Shown here: positions 1 through 8,593 of the stretch, in pieces
Numbering within the stretch: position 1 is the stretch's first letter
How the letters are laid out: the number at the start of each line of letters is the position of its first letter
NCBI GenBank assembly: GCA_001897795.1
Contig: MKUL01000059.1
Span: 1 to 45,479, forward strand
DNA: 45,479 bases
Origin: Alphaproteobacteria bacterium 41-28
Lineage (GTDB): Bacteria > Pseudomonadota > Alphaproteobacteria > UBA9655
Reading direction: 5' to 3'
Notes under the pieces: model-generated
Database searches by the model: none
Seen by the model: the letters and a program-made list of their open reading frames with translations, nothing else
Told to the model about the DNA's origin: nothing
Position numbers and translations under genes: made by a program

Positions 1-183
1 GCTCTTGCTCTAAGCGTCGCAGCTCAGCTTCTAGTCTAACTCGTTCTTGCCTTATACGTTCTTCTTCACGTTCCTGTTGGAGTTGGGCCTGACGGCGTTC
101 TTCTTGCCGACGAGCTTCTTCTGCTCGGATTTGCTCTTGCTCCAAATGTCGTTGTTCAGCTTCTTGTCTAACTCTTTCTTGCT
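1..183 (-). repeat. 132-bp tandem repeat inside the coiled-coil gene
   Basis: The block beginning gctcttgctc at position 1 reappears at 133 (gctcttgctccaaatgtcg) with scattered substitutions. The offset is 132 bp, exactly 44 codons, so the reading frame is kept. The array probably continues left of the window. Confidence 0.7.
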
Positions 184-883
184 GAGCGTGTTCTTCCTCT
201 TGGCGCTGTTGCACTTCTTGGCGACGCTCTTCTTCTCGACGTACACGTCCTTGATCTTCTGGTTGCTCCCGTTCCAGCCCTACTTCCAAGAATGATGCTT
301 GGCGCTCAGGTGCAACTTCTTCTTGGAGCTGATCTTCAATCCTTGCCCGTTGCAATTCAGCAAATCTCTGTTCTAGAATCGGTGGAATCAGTCTATTCTG
401 GTCAAATCCGATTTCATGATTGTTAAGAAGAGGAAGTTCAGTGGCTCCACCTCTTCTCCCATTGTTTTCTTCATGAGGAGCTATAGGTCCGACAACCTGA
501 TGAGAAGGGATTCTCATTTCTTCCCTCAACTCTAGCAAAGGTACAGGTAATTGGACATGTGGCCTTATTTGTACCGGAGTTATAGATTTGCTTCTCCTGG
601 TCCTCATTGCGCGTCTCTTTGAAGGCCTCCCTCTTCTTAAATGGCTTTTTTTAACTCTTACTTTTTTTCTTACCCGTCGTGGTCGTTTTTCTAAGTTCGC
701 TTTTCTTCTTACAATTTTTAGCGCATTTCTCCGAGCGATTTTATCTTGTCGAGTGAGTCGTCGGAGGATCCTTCCCTGGGACGGATCACTTTCACTGACG
801 ACCATTTTTGCGTGAGCATAAGGCGACTGAATATCTACCAACATGCTCGTCACACACAAAGAAAATACAAATTTCTTAATCAT
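1..883 (-). CDS. Secreted Arg/Gln/Glu-rich coiled-coil protein, C-terminus beyond window
   Basis: The frame is open from ATG at 883-881 to the window edge, giving at least 294 residues, so the C-terminus is missing. Residues 1-26 form a signal peptide (MIKKF, hydrophobic core, ending in AHA). A very basic stretch follows (about 30-100, many RR/KK pairs), then a Pro-containing linker, then a long Gln/Glu/Arg segment from about residue 165 with heptad-like spacing typical of a coiled coil. Within that segment a unit of 44 residues (132 bp) is tandemly repeated: QERVRQEAEQRHLEQE reappears as QERVRLEAELRRLEQE. I recognise no family. Its position downstream of tssF-tssG could suggest export by or interaction with the T6SS, but a 250-bp gap with a possible terminator separates them. 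The ORFs on the opposite strand here are mirror images of the repeat. Confidence 0.8.
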   Translation of the reverse strand, partial: MIKKFVFSLCVTSMLVDIQSPYAHAKMVVSESDPSQGRILRRLTRQDKIARRNALKIVRRKANLEKRPRRVRKKVRVKKSHLRRGRPSKRRAMRTRRSKSITPVQIRPHVQLPVPLLELREEMRIPSHQVVGPIAPHEENNGRRGGATELPLLNNHEIGFDQNRLIPPILEQRFAELQRARIEDQLQEEVAPERQASFLEVGLEREQPEDQGRVRREEERRQEVQQRQEEEHAQQERVRQEAEQRHLEQEQIRAEEARRQEERRQAQLQQEREEERIRQERVRLEAELRRLEQE

Positions 884-1082
884 ATTAAATTTTCTTTCTC
901 ATTAGTATATTTATATTAAAGTGAGAATAAGAACAGGACCAAAAAATCATAACCCTAATTTCTAACGAATTATAAATAAAAGAGTCCTTGTATTTGATTG
1001 TTTATAAATGGAGTTTTTTCGACTTATCCATGAATTTAACATAAATTAGATTCCAATCCCTATACATGCATAAAAATTTACT

Positions 1083-1112
1083 AAAAATTGTTCTTATTCT
1101 TTGAATAAGATA
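1083..1112 (-). terminator. Possible terminator after tssG
   Basis: Read on the minus strand, a 7-bp stem CTTATTC/GAATAAG is followed by ACAATTTTT, 25-55 bp beyond the tssG stop. The stem is AT-rich and weak. The rest of 884-1137 holds no gene I can see. Confidence 0.35.
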
Positions 1113-1137
1113 TTCGAGCGTAAAATTCAAGACTTTT

Positions 1138-2178
1138 TTATATGTGCGTAGGATTTAATTTTTCATTAACCATGACATTCACGTTATCCCCTGAAACTAA
1201 AGAAGCCCCAAGCCATGATCGCCATCCCAGATAGCTTTTATTTTGAAGATATGTTGAGGGTGGATTTTCTACGGAATAAATGAGGCTGAAATCCATGAGA
1301 GGGCCTACATAAAGGCGTGTAAGGTCCTGAAGACGTTGAAAACTCTTTCCAATAGGCAGAAAATTATCTAGCTGTTCTCGTGTGAGTGGGCCAAGATGGA
1401 GGCGAAAATGGTTCTGCTGATCCCAGACTCTCGTACCTAAGGTAGCCCCTTGTCCCAATTTCTGCCAACGACCTTTTCGACCAATGTGGGTTTGTTGTTC
1501 TTTAGAAAGGGGACGCCAGCGGCCTACGCATTTTTCCACGCGGATAGAAATGTGAAAATAACTATTTAAAATTGATTCCAAGCCCCCTGCAGAATGGGGG
1601 TGTGTCCAATAAAGTCCTGCATAATCTAAAAGGCTGCGATCTGGAACATGGAGGCGATTTTGAAGTGCACGTTGCCCGAGTCCTAAGAAAGCTCTTAGCC
1701 CAAAAGCAATTTCTGTTTTCTGTGGTGAGTGGGTATTGAGGCTAATCAAGTACTGTTTACGTATCCGATGAAGAATAGAAATCAGACGATGGTTAAAAAT
1801 ATCAAGAAAATCTTTAAGGCTTGAATCCTCATTTCGGACACGTTGGATAATCATTTCTGTATAAGGAAAGGGAAGGGGGCCTTGAATTCCTGCAATTCCC
1901 ATGAAGTTGACATTAAGGATAGGAGGATTATCACGAGGAGCTTTTGCGCCAAGGAGGACATTTTCTAAGGAATAAATATCACTTGCCATGGACTCTAAAT
2001 AAACACGGGATTTGACCGTTACCACTTCGTCAAACGGGTTGACCGTTTCACCGAAAGGGATTGCTTTAGGGTAGAGATATTCTAAGAGCTTAATGGCTTG
2101 ATGGAATTCAAACCGATAAGGCTCTTGTAAAAGAATATCTTTTACAGTAGGGATTGACTGCCGATGTGGGCGGGCCAT
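1138..2178 (-). CDS. tssG: Type VI secretion baseplate protein TssG (ImpH/VasB family)
   Basis: TssG is a wedge component of the T6SS baseplate, working with TssE, TssF and TssK. The 346-residue product has the normal family length. The N-terminus carries the typical PYRFEFHQAIKLLEYL region (about 20-36), followed by GIAGIQGPLPFPYTE (about 94-108), the family's best-conserved stretch, and later LGQGATLGTRVWD (about 241-253). The ATG at 2178 lies inside the end of tssF, overlapping it by 37 nt, so the two are almost certainly co-transcribed and translationally coupled. No other T6SS genes are visible; the rest of the locus must lie elsewhere. Confidence 0.93.
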   Translation of the reverse strand: MARPHRQSIPTVKDILLQEPYRFEFHQAIKLLEYLYPKAIPFGETVNPFDEVVTVKSRVYLESMASDIYSLENVLLGAKAPRDNPPILNVNFMGIAGIQGPLPFPYTEMIIQRVRNEDSSLKDFLDIFNHRLISILHRIRKQYLISLNTHSPQKTEIAFGLRAFLGLGQRALQNRLHVPDRSLLDYAGLYWTHPHSAGGLESILNSYFHISIRVEKCVGRWRPLSKEQQTHIGRKGRWQKLGQGATLGTRVWDQQNHFRLHLGPLTREQLDNFLPIGKSFQRLQDLTRLYVGPLMDFSLIYSVENPPSTYLQNKSYLGWRSWLGASLVSGDNVNVMVNEKLNPTHI

Positions 2179-3968
2179 TGTTTCCAGACTCCATCACTTT
2201 GAGTGCTAATAAGAGTAAGCTCCGTAAAGGAGTTTAAGGCGACATACAGGCTGAAGAATTCATTCAGTACAGAAGCGAGGATGAAACCTCCTTGTCCTGC
2301 GAAGGGCATTTCATCCATCGTTAAGGTAATGCTTATTCCTTGCACAAATCCTTTCCATCCGTCGACTCCCCAGCGGCGCATCACGGGTTTATAACTAATA
2401 TCCTCAATTGCATTGATTTCCGGATGAGATTTGGTCCGATTAAAGCCCGTATAAAGTTGCAAGAGTTCCTTCAAAACCAAGACAGCATTTTGATTCCCAC
2501 TTAAGCTTAGATGATTTATCGAAAGTTGAGAAACGAGTCGCCATAGGGCATCTCCATCCAAAGAAGGGGGAACTTCAGGGCTAGGACGTTCGAGGCAAGT
2601 AATCGTTGTGGGGGGGATCATATCATCGACTTGCAGGATTCCACCCGCAGGGACATAAGATGCTAAGTCCCTATTTGTACAGAGAGTATAGGCATAAACT
2701 GTTTGATTGCTGGGATTTTGCGGCGTAAAATTATAGTCAACAAACGAAAGAAAGACCTCAGTTCCTGAAGTGTCAGGAATTTCAGAAGGGGAACGTCTCG
2801 AATGCCAAAATAGTCCATTGTTTCTCGCTTCTACGTCATAATCAAATGAAAAGTAAGGGGCGAAAACTTCCGTTTCCTTTCCTCCTCCAACAGCTGCGAC
2901 AACTTTTAAAATGCTGTGAATTTCTGTTGAGTCCTCATTTCGTTGATCCCCGACCAAACGGTAAGAGACAGACTGATGATTCAAATCAATGGGCTCACTA
3001 ATTTTATTGAAAAGATTGATGATGGGAGTGCAGCCAAGGATAAAGTTCTGTTGATCAATGCGGAACTTGTCCACACGGCTACGGTCGGCTAAGGGAATGA
3101 AAAGATCCATGTATTGATTAGCATTTGCAGTTGAAAAATTCTGGATATCCAAAAAATTGAATTTATCTGGAAAGACAAAATATTCATGAAGTAGACGATA
3201 AGCATCCAGAGTGTTGTGAGGATAAGGGATAAGGGCTTCATCCTTTTTAAAACCCACAGGAACGATAGACCCATCAGGAAGTTGAGTGGGGGTGTCCGCA
3301 GTATCCGCCTGGATAAACACGGGTGTTGGATCTTGAGGATGATATCCTAATATGCTGTCATAAAGACATTGAGTGGTGTAGGAATCACCTGCCAGATAGA
3401 AACGTAAAAAAGTAGGATCAAGTTCACTCATTGTTCCATCGTAGCGTTGAACACGAATTTTAAGGATCCATTGGGTTTGAAAATGAGAGGGAATGAAGGG
3501 GCTTTCATCAATATTCATGACGCTGGCTTCTGACACTTCAAAAGGCCATAACTCCACAGGGTATGCGGTTTGGAAACGGCAGATCTTATTTTCTTGAGCT
3601 TCCGTAAAGAGACCTGTGCCTCGTGGTACTTCATATCCTGAGGTTGATTTTCCCAAGTGAGGTGAAAGACGAAATGATGCAACCGCTGCTGCGGGGAAGG
3701 GGGCAATAAATTGAGGGTAAAGAACACCTAAAAGAGTATTTGTAAATTGGATGTATCGATTATCAATCTCTTTTTGCAATCGTCCTGTTAGAAACGCAAA
3801 AGATTCGAGAAGTCGTTGCACATGGGGATCTGCTGACCCGGCGGTGGAGATATTTAAATTTTGAGCTATCTTTGGGTATTGATCGGCAAATCGTGCCCCC
3901 GAACGGCGCAAGTAGATCATTTCTTGCTGGTAATAATCGAGCATTTGCTCAAAGTGTTCCCGACTCAC
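2142..3968 (-). CDS. tssF: Type VI secretion baseplate protein TssF (ImpG/VasA family)
   Basis: TssF is the largest wedge protein of the T6SS baseplate. The 608-residue product matches the family length (about 580-620). The N-terminus is diagnostic: MLDYYQQEMIYLRR (9-22), then ADPHVQRLLESFAFLTGRLQ and LYPQFIAPFP. The assigned start is a GTG at 3968-3966 with AGGGG seven bases upstream; an ATG nine codons in is the alternative. A three-hairpin palindromic element (4017-4163) sits about 50 bp upstream, in the probable promoter or leader region. It overlaps tssG downstream. Confidence 0.94.
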   Translation of the reverse strand: MSREHFEQMLDYYQQEMIYLRRSGARFADQYPKIAQNLNISTAGSADPHVQRLLESFAFLTGRLQKEIDNRYIQFTNTLLGVLYPQFIAPFPAAAVASFRLSPHLGKSTSGYEVPRGTGLFTEAQENKICRFQTAYPVELWPFEVSEASVMNIDESPFIPSHFQTQWILKIRVQRYDGTMSELDPTFLRFYLAGDSYTTQCLYDSILGYHPQDPTPVFIQADTADTPTQLPDGSIVPVGFKKDEALIPYPHNTLDAYRLLHEYFVFPDKFNFLDIQNFSTANANQYMDLFIPLADRSRVDKFRIDQQNFILGCTPIINLFNKISEPIDLNHQSVSYRLVGDQRNEDSTEIHSILKVVAAVGGGKETEVFAPYFSFDYDVEARNNGLFWHSRRSPSEIPDTSGTEVFLSFVDYNFTPQNPSNQTVYAYTLCTNRDLASYVPAGGILQVDDMIPPTTITCLERPSPEVPPSLDGDALWRLVSQLSINHLSLSGNQNAVLVLKELLQLYTGFNRTKSHPEINAIEDISYKPVMRRWGVDGWKGFVQGISITLTMDEMPFAGQGGFILASVLNEFFSLYVALNSFTELTLISTQSDGVWKQWPAHIGSQSLL

Positions 3969-4016
3969 TCTGTTCCCCTGTTTTTGGCGTTCTCAACGGT
4001 AACTACTCACCAACCC

Positions 4017-4163
4017 GTGTCATCCTTGGCAAGAAATGCTTTGTTTTCTAAAGGAAAACATTAGCATTTCTTGGCCGAGGATCTTGTGGCCAAAGAGATC
4101 CTCGGCCAAGAAAAGATAAGATTTTTCCTCGAAAAATCAACCTTTTCTTGCCAAGGATGACAC
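4017..4163. repeat. Three-hairpin palindromic element, copy 1 (147 bp)
   Basis: Bounded by a 17-bp perfect terminal inverted repeat, gtgtcatccttggcaag and cttgccaaggatgacac. Inside are three further dyads: AAGAAATGCT/AGCATTTCTT (4031 on), CCGAGGATCT/AGATCCTCGG (about 4074-4105), and GATTTTTC/GAAAAATC (about 4119-4133). The whole can fold as a cloverleaf. A second full copy is at 35162-35313, and single ends lie at 17931-17953 and 45461-45479. It encodes no protein, so it is either a small non-autonomous element or a REP-like sequence. Confidence 0.85.
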
Positions 4164-4324
4164 CTCGTGGGGGGATGAGGTGAGCAATTACTCTAAACTG
4201 AGTGTACTTTAAAATGAATGAGGATTCTATATCTCTCTTTCTCTTTTATCACAAGACAACATGAGAATGAATGTGTAGTTATCCCCACGTTTGACTAAGT
4301 AAATATTTTGTTTAAAAAAGGTTC

Positions 4325-4354
4325 TTGCATAAAATTTAAAATTAATCTTAAAAT
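4325..4354 (+). promoter_or_regulatory. Possible promoter for the 4412 gene
   Basis: TTGCAT at 4325-4330 and TAAAAT at 4349-4354 are separated by 18 bp, about 58 bp before the start codon. The region is very AT-rich, so chance matches are likely. Confidence 0.3.
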
Positions 4355-4411
4355 AAAAACATCTGCGGATTTCCCGTAGAGTTGGGTGTTATTTGAAAAA
4401 AGGAGAATGTT

Positions 4412-5476
4412 ATGAAAATCAGAACGAAAACGCTTATCCTAAGTTCAGTTTTTATCGCTTTTGGATCATTAGAATCCAATGCAGGTCCTCGTGGGATGTT
4501 TGAAAAAGTAGATGAATGGATGAAAAGATGGCGAGCTCCTAGACAAGCAGAGCACATTGTAAAGAAAGAAGAAGCCGGGAAGAAAGAGGAAGTTGGGCAA
4601 GAGGGAGCGGGAAAAAGAACATCGTGGTGCATTTATAAGGACTTTAAGCAAAAAGTAGATCACACTATGAGAGCCCATGAATTCTTGAAAGCTTATAAAG
4701 CAGGTCGAGACTTTGAAAAAGAAATTCAAGATTTCCCTAAAAGGTGGCCAAGCCAAACAATTATGCTAGAAATATCTTGGCGGGAAGATAAGCAGGATAC
4801 GAACAATAGCGCTTCTTCTCAAAAAATAGGCGATGAACGCTTGACCGAAGAAACTAAAGTAGAGCGATCTACTTCTATCTTTTCCGAGAAAGAAACAGCC
4901 ATGGATAGTTTTCCGGACCTTCCAAAACCTCAAAGGAGTGATAGCGAACTCATTAGAATAATGCCAGAGCTTCTATTAGAACTGATGGATTCTTTAAAAC
5001 AAAACCCTTTGAAGGGAAGCGGTAAGGGGAAAGAGAAATCACAGCCTCAGGCTGATCAGGAAAAAAGTCGCACATCATTAGATGGTGGCAATTCCCCTTA
5101 TCTTTTAAAAGGTTTTAGAAGTATTCCTACGATGTATAAGCCGTATTATTTCCCTGCGCCAGTAAAAGAAATGTTTGAGAAGAACGGGAAAAAAGGTGTA
5201 ATTGATCATAGTCTTTTAAGCAAACGGAAGCCATATGATCCGGATGCACACTTTTTCAAGAGGCAAGACTTTGGAGAGTTAATAAGCTTTCAGGATGATG
5301 AGAGTGACAATACTGAAATGGTTGATACTGAAAGCAGTTTTTATGATTCGTTTGACACATTTAGTTTTCAGTCACTTATGGAAGACAGCGGAGAGTATGA
5401 TCCTTATTTAACTCATATAGGTTTTGTTAAAGGAACTTCTGAGGGTAAGGGCAAGGACAAAGAAAAAGGTCAATAA
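4412..5476 (+). CDS. Secreted hypothetical protein, 354 aa, charged and low-complexity
   Basis: The start ATG is preceded by AAAGGAGAATGTT, a good ribosome site. Residues 1-25 form a signal peptide (MKIRTKTLILSS ... SNA). The mature part is rich in Lys/Glu/Ser with a KKEEAGKKEEVGQEGAGK tract at about 50-67, Ser-rich linkers in the middle, and an acidic stretch near the C-terminus (DDESDNTEMVDTESS). No family is recognised. A good terminator follows directly, so it is probably a single-gene unit. Its composition fits a disordered secreted protein that could meet host components; that role is a guess. Confidence 0.75.
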   Translation: MKIRTKTLILSSVFIAFGSLESNAGPRGMFEKVDEWMKRWRAPRQAEHIVKKEEAGKKEEVGQEGAGKRTSWCIYKDFKQKVDHTMRAHEFLKAYKAGRDFEKEIQDFPKRWPSQTIMLEISWREDKQDTNNSASSQKIGDERLTEETKVERSTSIFSEKETAMDSFPDLPKPQRSDSELIRIMPELLLELMDSLKQNPLKGSGKGKEKSQPQADQEKSRTSLDGGNSPYLLKGFRSIPTMYKPYYFPAPVKEMFEKNGKKGVIDHSLLSKRKPYDPDAHFFKRQDFGELISFQDDESDNTEMVDTESSFYDSFDTFSFQSLMEDSGEYDPYLTHIGFVKGTSEGKGKDKEKGQ

Positions 5477-5490
5477 CTAATAAATACGAA

Positions 5491-5541
5491 CCTTCTGCTG
5501 AATTTAGCTTAACTAATTCGGCAGAGGGTTTCTGTTTTTTA
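5491..5541 (+). terminator. Rho-independent terminator
   Basis: CCTTCTGCTGAATT (5491-5504) pairs with AATTCGGCAGAGG (5515-5527) through a 10-nt loop with a few G-U pairs. TTTCTGTTTTTT follows. It ends the 4412-5476 gene. Confidence 0.8.
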
Positions 5542-5655
5542 TCAAATTCCTTACGAACTTAAAAAAGATTGGATCGCTTCTTCGCCATAGCGCTTCGCGC
5601 GACGGCGGAGAAGCAATTTCGGGCAAATGCCGTTTCACAAAAAAAATGCCTTTAG

Positions 5656-5713
5656 GAGGAATTGACAACTGACAAACCTGACAAAAGTCCTCTTTGATGA
5701 GGTTTGTCAGTTC
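5656..5713. repeat. TGACAAACCTGACA palindrome, copy 1
   Basis: AACTGACAAACCTGACA is followed by GAGGTTTGTCAGTT; the arms are complementary around a short AT-rich loop. A second copy lies about 310 bp downstream. Confidence 0.65.
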
Positions 5714-5754
5714 ATATTTTGTCTAATTTCCAGTTATTTACTTGTTCACTTAAA

Positions 5755-5875
5755 CCCCTCACCCGCCCTTCGGGCGACCCTTCCACAAGGGGAGCGGTGA
5801 TTTAAGTGCTCGCTGCATTACCTCTCCCCTTGTGGGAGAGGTCGTCACGCGCGAAGCAAATGGCGGGTGAGGGGG
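5755..5875. repeat. CCCCTCACCCGCC palindromic element, copy 1
   Basis: The outer arms are CCCCTCACCCGCC and GGCGGGTGAGGGG. An inner dyad pairs ccacaaggggag with ctccccttgtggg. A related copy is at 22276-22401. The element is much more GC-rich than its surroundings. Confidence 0.8.
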
Positions 5876-5967
5876 ACCTTCCGATAGACTCACTGCGCTC
5901 ATATATAATAAAAGAATTATCTAAACTAACAATTCCACTAACAAGTTCTTGAGACTTCCACCGGAGG

Positions 5968-6028
5968 AACTGACAAACCTGACATATTCATATTTGGATC
6001 GAATCTGTCAGGTTTGTCAGTTGTCAGG
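5968..6028. repeat. TGACAAACCTGACA palindrome, copy 2
   Basis: AACTGACAAACCTGACA (5968-5984) and its exact complement TGTCAGGTTTGTCAGTT (6006-6022) flank a 21-nt AT-rich loop, forming a perfect 17-bp stem. Confidence 0.75.
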
Positions 6029-6159
6029 TCGTATTTCAGACATATACTAAAGGGTGTGATTAGACCATTTTGATGAGATATTTGAAGGTTCGCACGAATG
6101 AGGATGGCCCCCTATCATATTCTGCAATAAGGGACCTTTTATAAGAACTTTCCATTACC

Positions 6160-7548
6160 TTAAAATAGAGTTGCTCTTGGCAGGACAACACGCCATACTA
6201 AACTCGTTCCAGTTGAAGTTGAAAGGTGGCCTATTCCTGTCAGCACAGTCCCATCAGACGATATCGCGACGACGTCACTTAATCTCCAATGAGGAGGTAA
6301 AAGGTTCTTTTCCATAAGCAATGCTTCTAGAGACTGCATTCCTTTCCTGGCGGTCCACAGAAAAGCTCTGCGTGGATAATCTTTTTGTGCGCCATCATTT
6401 GCACTACCACCAACCACTAAACCATCACCACTTACGGCATGAGCAATACCATATTTTCCATTATTTAAGGCGCCCAAGGACTTCATTCCACTCTCTAGAG
6501 TCCAGACAAAGGGTTCATTTCCTGACCCACCAACAATCACTGAGCCATCAGAGTTTACGCCATAAGCAGCACTAGAGTTTGCACCAGGTAAGACACCCAG
6601 AGACTCCATGCCATCTTCTCGAGTCCACCGGATGGCTCTTAGCTGATTGTGTTCAGCACCATCCGCCGAAAGACCAACAATGACTAAACTATCCGAGCTT
6701 ATTCCCTCAGCTTTACTATGGCTCCCATTATTTAAGGTGCTTAAGGATTCCATGCCTCCTTCTTTGGTCCATCGAAAGGCTCTATACGCAGATCCGCTCC
6801 GATCATAAGGTACAGCACCATCAATTGAGCTGCCCACAATCACTAAACCATCAGCGCTTATGTCTTCAGCCTCACTCATGTGGCCATTATTTATGGTACC
6901 TAAAGACTCCATACGATCAGTTTGGGTCCATCGAAAGGCTTTCTGTGCATTACCATCACTTGAATTGCCAACAACCACTGAATTGTTAGCGCTTGCGGCC
7001 TCAGACGAACTAAAACTCCCATTATTTAAGACACCTAAGGAAATCAAGCCATCGGTCGAAGTCCACGTAAAGGCTGTTTCCCTACGCTTATCCTTTATCC
7101 CGTAGACACGAGGCCCTGCCTTTGCCTGGCCGAGAAGCATTGAACCATCAGGGCTTATACCTCTTAAGGAACTGTCCTCTAGGGATTTGATTTGGGTAAA
7201 AGATGGCTTGCAAAGGTCTTTCAGCAGTGCCTTATAATCATTTACTTCAGAAGGGCTTCCATTCAAATCGATTTGTGCTCTCTGTGCGTACACCTTCCAG
7301 AGCTGATTATCGTTCATTACTTGCCCCCATTGTTTGCACGTGCCCGCGACAGAGGGAACATCCCTTTGATTGATAGAAGCAAATATATGAAGGAGGACTT
7401 CTTCAGGAAGAAACTCTATTGTCGCTTGATGTATAGGGGGGGACGTAGTTGAATCTTCGTTTTGACCCTCCATGGCTGAAAGGTGAGTTGTCGACAAAGC
7501 GAGGAAAGATACAAAACTAAGCGAAGTGAAAAAAAGAGATCTAAACAT
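6160..7548 (-). CDS. Secreted F-box protein with HAF-repeat propeller-like C-terminus
   Basis: Three parts are visible in the 462 residues. Residues 1-25 are a signal peptide (MFRSLFFTSL ... LSA), with Met-Glu right after the expected cut. Residues about 47-90 are an F-box: LPEEVLLHIFASIN, then CKQWGQVMNDNQLWK. Residues about 130-440 contain six or more copies of an approximately 50-residue unit with ISADGLVIVG, AFRWT and GMESLG motifs, the HAF family repeat, likely a beta-propeller. F-box domains recruit eukaryotic SCF ubiquitin ligase through Skp1, so a role inside a eukaryotic host is a reasonable inference. The HAF repeats would be the substrate-binding part. How it leaves the periplasm is not shown here. 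Confidence 0.85.
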   Translation of the reverse strand: MFRSLFFTSLSFVSFLALSTTHLSAMEGQNEDSTTSPPIHQATIEFLPEEVLLHIFASINQRDVPSVAGTCKQWGQVMNDNQLWKVYAQRAQIDLNGSPSEVNDYKALLKDLCKPSFTQIKSLEDSSLRGISPDGSMLLGQAKAGPRVYGIKDKRRETAFTWTSTDGLISLGVLNNGSFSSSEAASANNSVVVGNSSDGNAQKAFRWTQTDRMESLGTINNGHMSEAEDISADGLVIVGSSIDGAVPYDRSGSAYRAFRWTKEGGMESLSTLNNGSHSKAEGISSDSLVIVGLSADGAEHNQLRAIRWTREDGMESLGVLPGANSSAAYGVNSDGSVIVGGSGNEPFVWTLESGMKSLGALNNGKYGIAHAVSGDGLVVGGSANDGAQKDYPRRAFLWTARKGMQSLEALLMEKNLLPPHWRLSDVVAISSDGTVLTGIGHLSTSTGTSLVWRVVLPRATLF

Positions 7549-7726
7549 AAGACAATCCTTAAATAAATAAAAAATCTATTGATTTCTAATATAAGAATTT
7601 ATTTTATGATTGCAAGAATTTTTTAAATAAAATCAAATGTAGAATAGGTGAATTGTACCGATTCTTGACTCCCTTATCTTCCCGTGTAAATGTTGCTTCA
7701 TTCAATAAAAAAATAGGAGCCAAGCC

Positions 7727-8506
7727 ATGGCGATTTCTGAGTCTATCTACCGTTTTTTTGGATGGTGGGTGATCAATATTGATCTTTTTTTCATGGTCCT
7801 TCTTCTTATTGGAAGTGGGCTTTTGTTTTTTCATAAGAGGACGTGGGGTAAGCGGTTTCTTTTTATAAGCTGTTTCGGGTTTGTCTTTTTTGGCATTGTT
7901 CCCATAGGGCTCTGGACGTTTGAACAACTTGAAAATCATTTTCCAAAAGTTGATCAGGTTCCGCTCGATGTCAAAGGCATGATTCTGTTGGGCGGAAGCT
8001 TTGATAAGATGACAACTCTTGCACGAGGAGAAACAGCCTATAATTTAAATGCTGGGAATTTTTTTCAATTTATTCAATTAGCTAAAAAATACCCTCATTT
8101 AAAACTGGTCTATACCGGTACTCCTTTTGAAGTTGAAACAGCAAAGAAAGAATTTGAAGCTTTGAGACTGAATCCAAATACCGTTATTTATGAGGGAAAT
8201 TCGAAAGACACAAAGGACAATGCTGCGAAAACAGCTGAACTCATAAAGCCATCTTCAGATGAAAAATGGCTTCTTATTACATCTGCCTATCATATGCCGC
8301 GGTCTGTGGCTCTCTTTCGAAAAGCAGGATTTAAGGTGATTCCTTTTCCCTTGGATTATCATTCACCAGGGAAGTATGAACCATGGTTTTTTATTGGCCT
8401 TGCACTTAATCTAAAAGCTTGGCACGCCAGTTCTCGGGAATGGCTGGGAATGGTTGCCAACTATCTGATGGGCAGATCGGATGAGGTTTTTCCAAAAGTA
8501 GAGTGA
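7727..8506 (+). CDS. Membrane-anchored DUF218 (YdcF/ElyC/SanA-like) protein
   Basis: The 259-residue protein starts with two hydrophobic segments (about 15-38 and 43-65), followed by a DUF218 domain from about residue 82. Its motifs are VKGMILLGGS, YTGTP, an acidic TKDNAAKTAEL helix and TSAYHMPRSVALFRKAGF, which is the usual conserved block of ElyC/SanA proteins. Members of the family affect cell envelope or peptidoglycan precursor metabolism; the reaction is not established. The ATG at 7727 follows AATAGGAGCCAAGCC. The opposite-strand ORF at 7604-7939 is a shadow. Confidence 0.85.
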   Translation: MAISESIYRFFGWWVINIDLFFMVLLLIGSGLLFFHKRTWGKRFLFISCFGFVFFGIVPIGLWTFEQLENHFPKVDQVPLDVKGMILLGGSFDKMTTLARGETAYNLNAGNFFQFIQLAKKYPHLKLVYTGTPFEVETAKKEFEALRLNPNTVIYEGNSKDTKDNAAKTAELIKPSSDEKWLLITSAYHMPRSVALFRKAGFKVIPFPLDYHSPGKYEPWFFIGLALNLKAWHASSREWLGMVANYLMGRSDEVFPKVE

Positions 8507-8593
8507 AGCAATCATGTTGACTATTTTTTCCTTATAGAGATATATTAATTCGTTGAATAAATTTTTATTAAAATTTTTTATGGAGTGATGGTT

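Larger units (their letters stand above)
5542..6159. other. 618-bp noncoding region filled with palindromic repeats
   Basis: No credible reading frame is present. The region holds two TGACAAACCTGACA palindromes (about 5656-5713 and 5968-6028) around a CCTCACCCGCC palindrome (5755-5875), plus a GC-rich stretch (5573-5610, cgcttcttcgccatagcgc) that is itself partly self-complementary. Confidence 0.7.

Noticed and set aside
2190..2215. GAGTGCTAA CIRCE half site in tssF
   Set aside because: A single half in coding sequence with no partner; chance match.
5755..5875. CRISPR array
   Set aside because: Repeats are palindromes dispersed as single copies, with no regular spacers or cas genes.
7604..7939. 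111-codon minus-strand ORF
   Set aside because: It overlaps the DUF218 gene's 5' part on the opposite strand and has low-complexity Lys/Pro content caused by that gene's hydrophobic codons.
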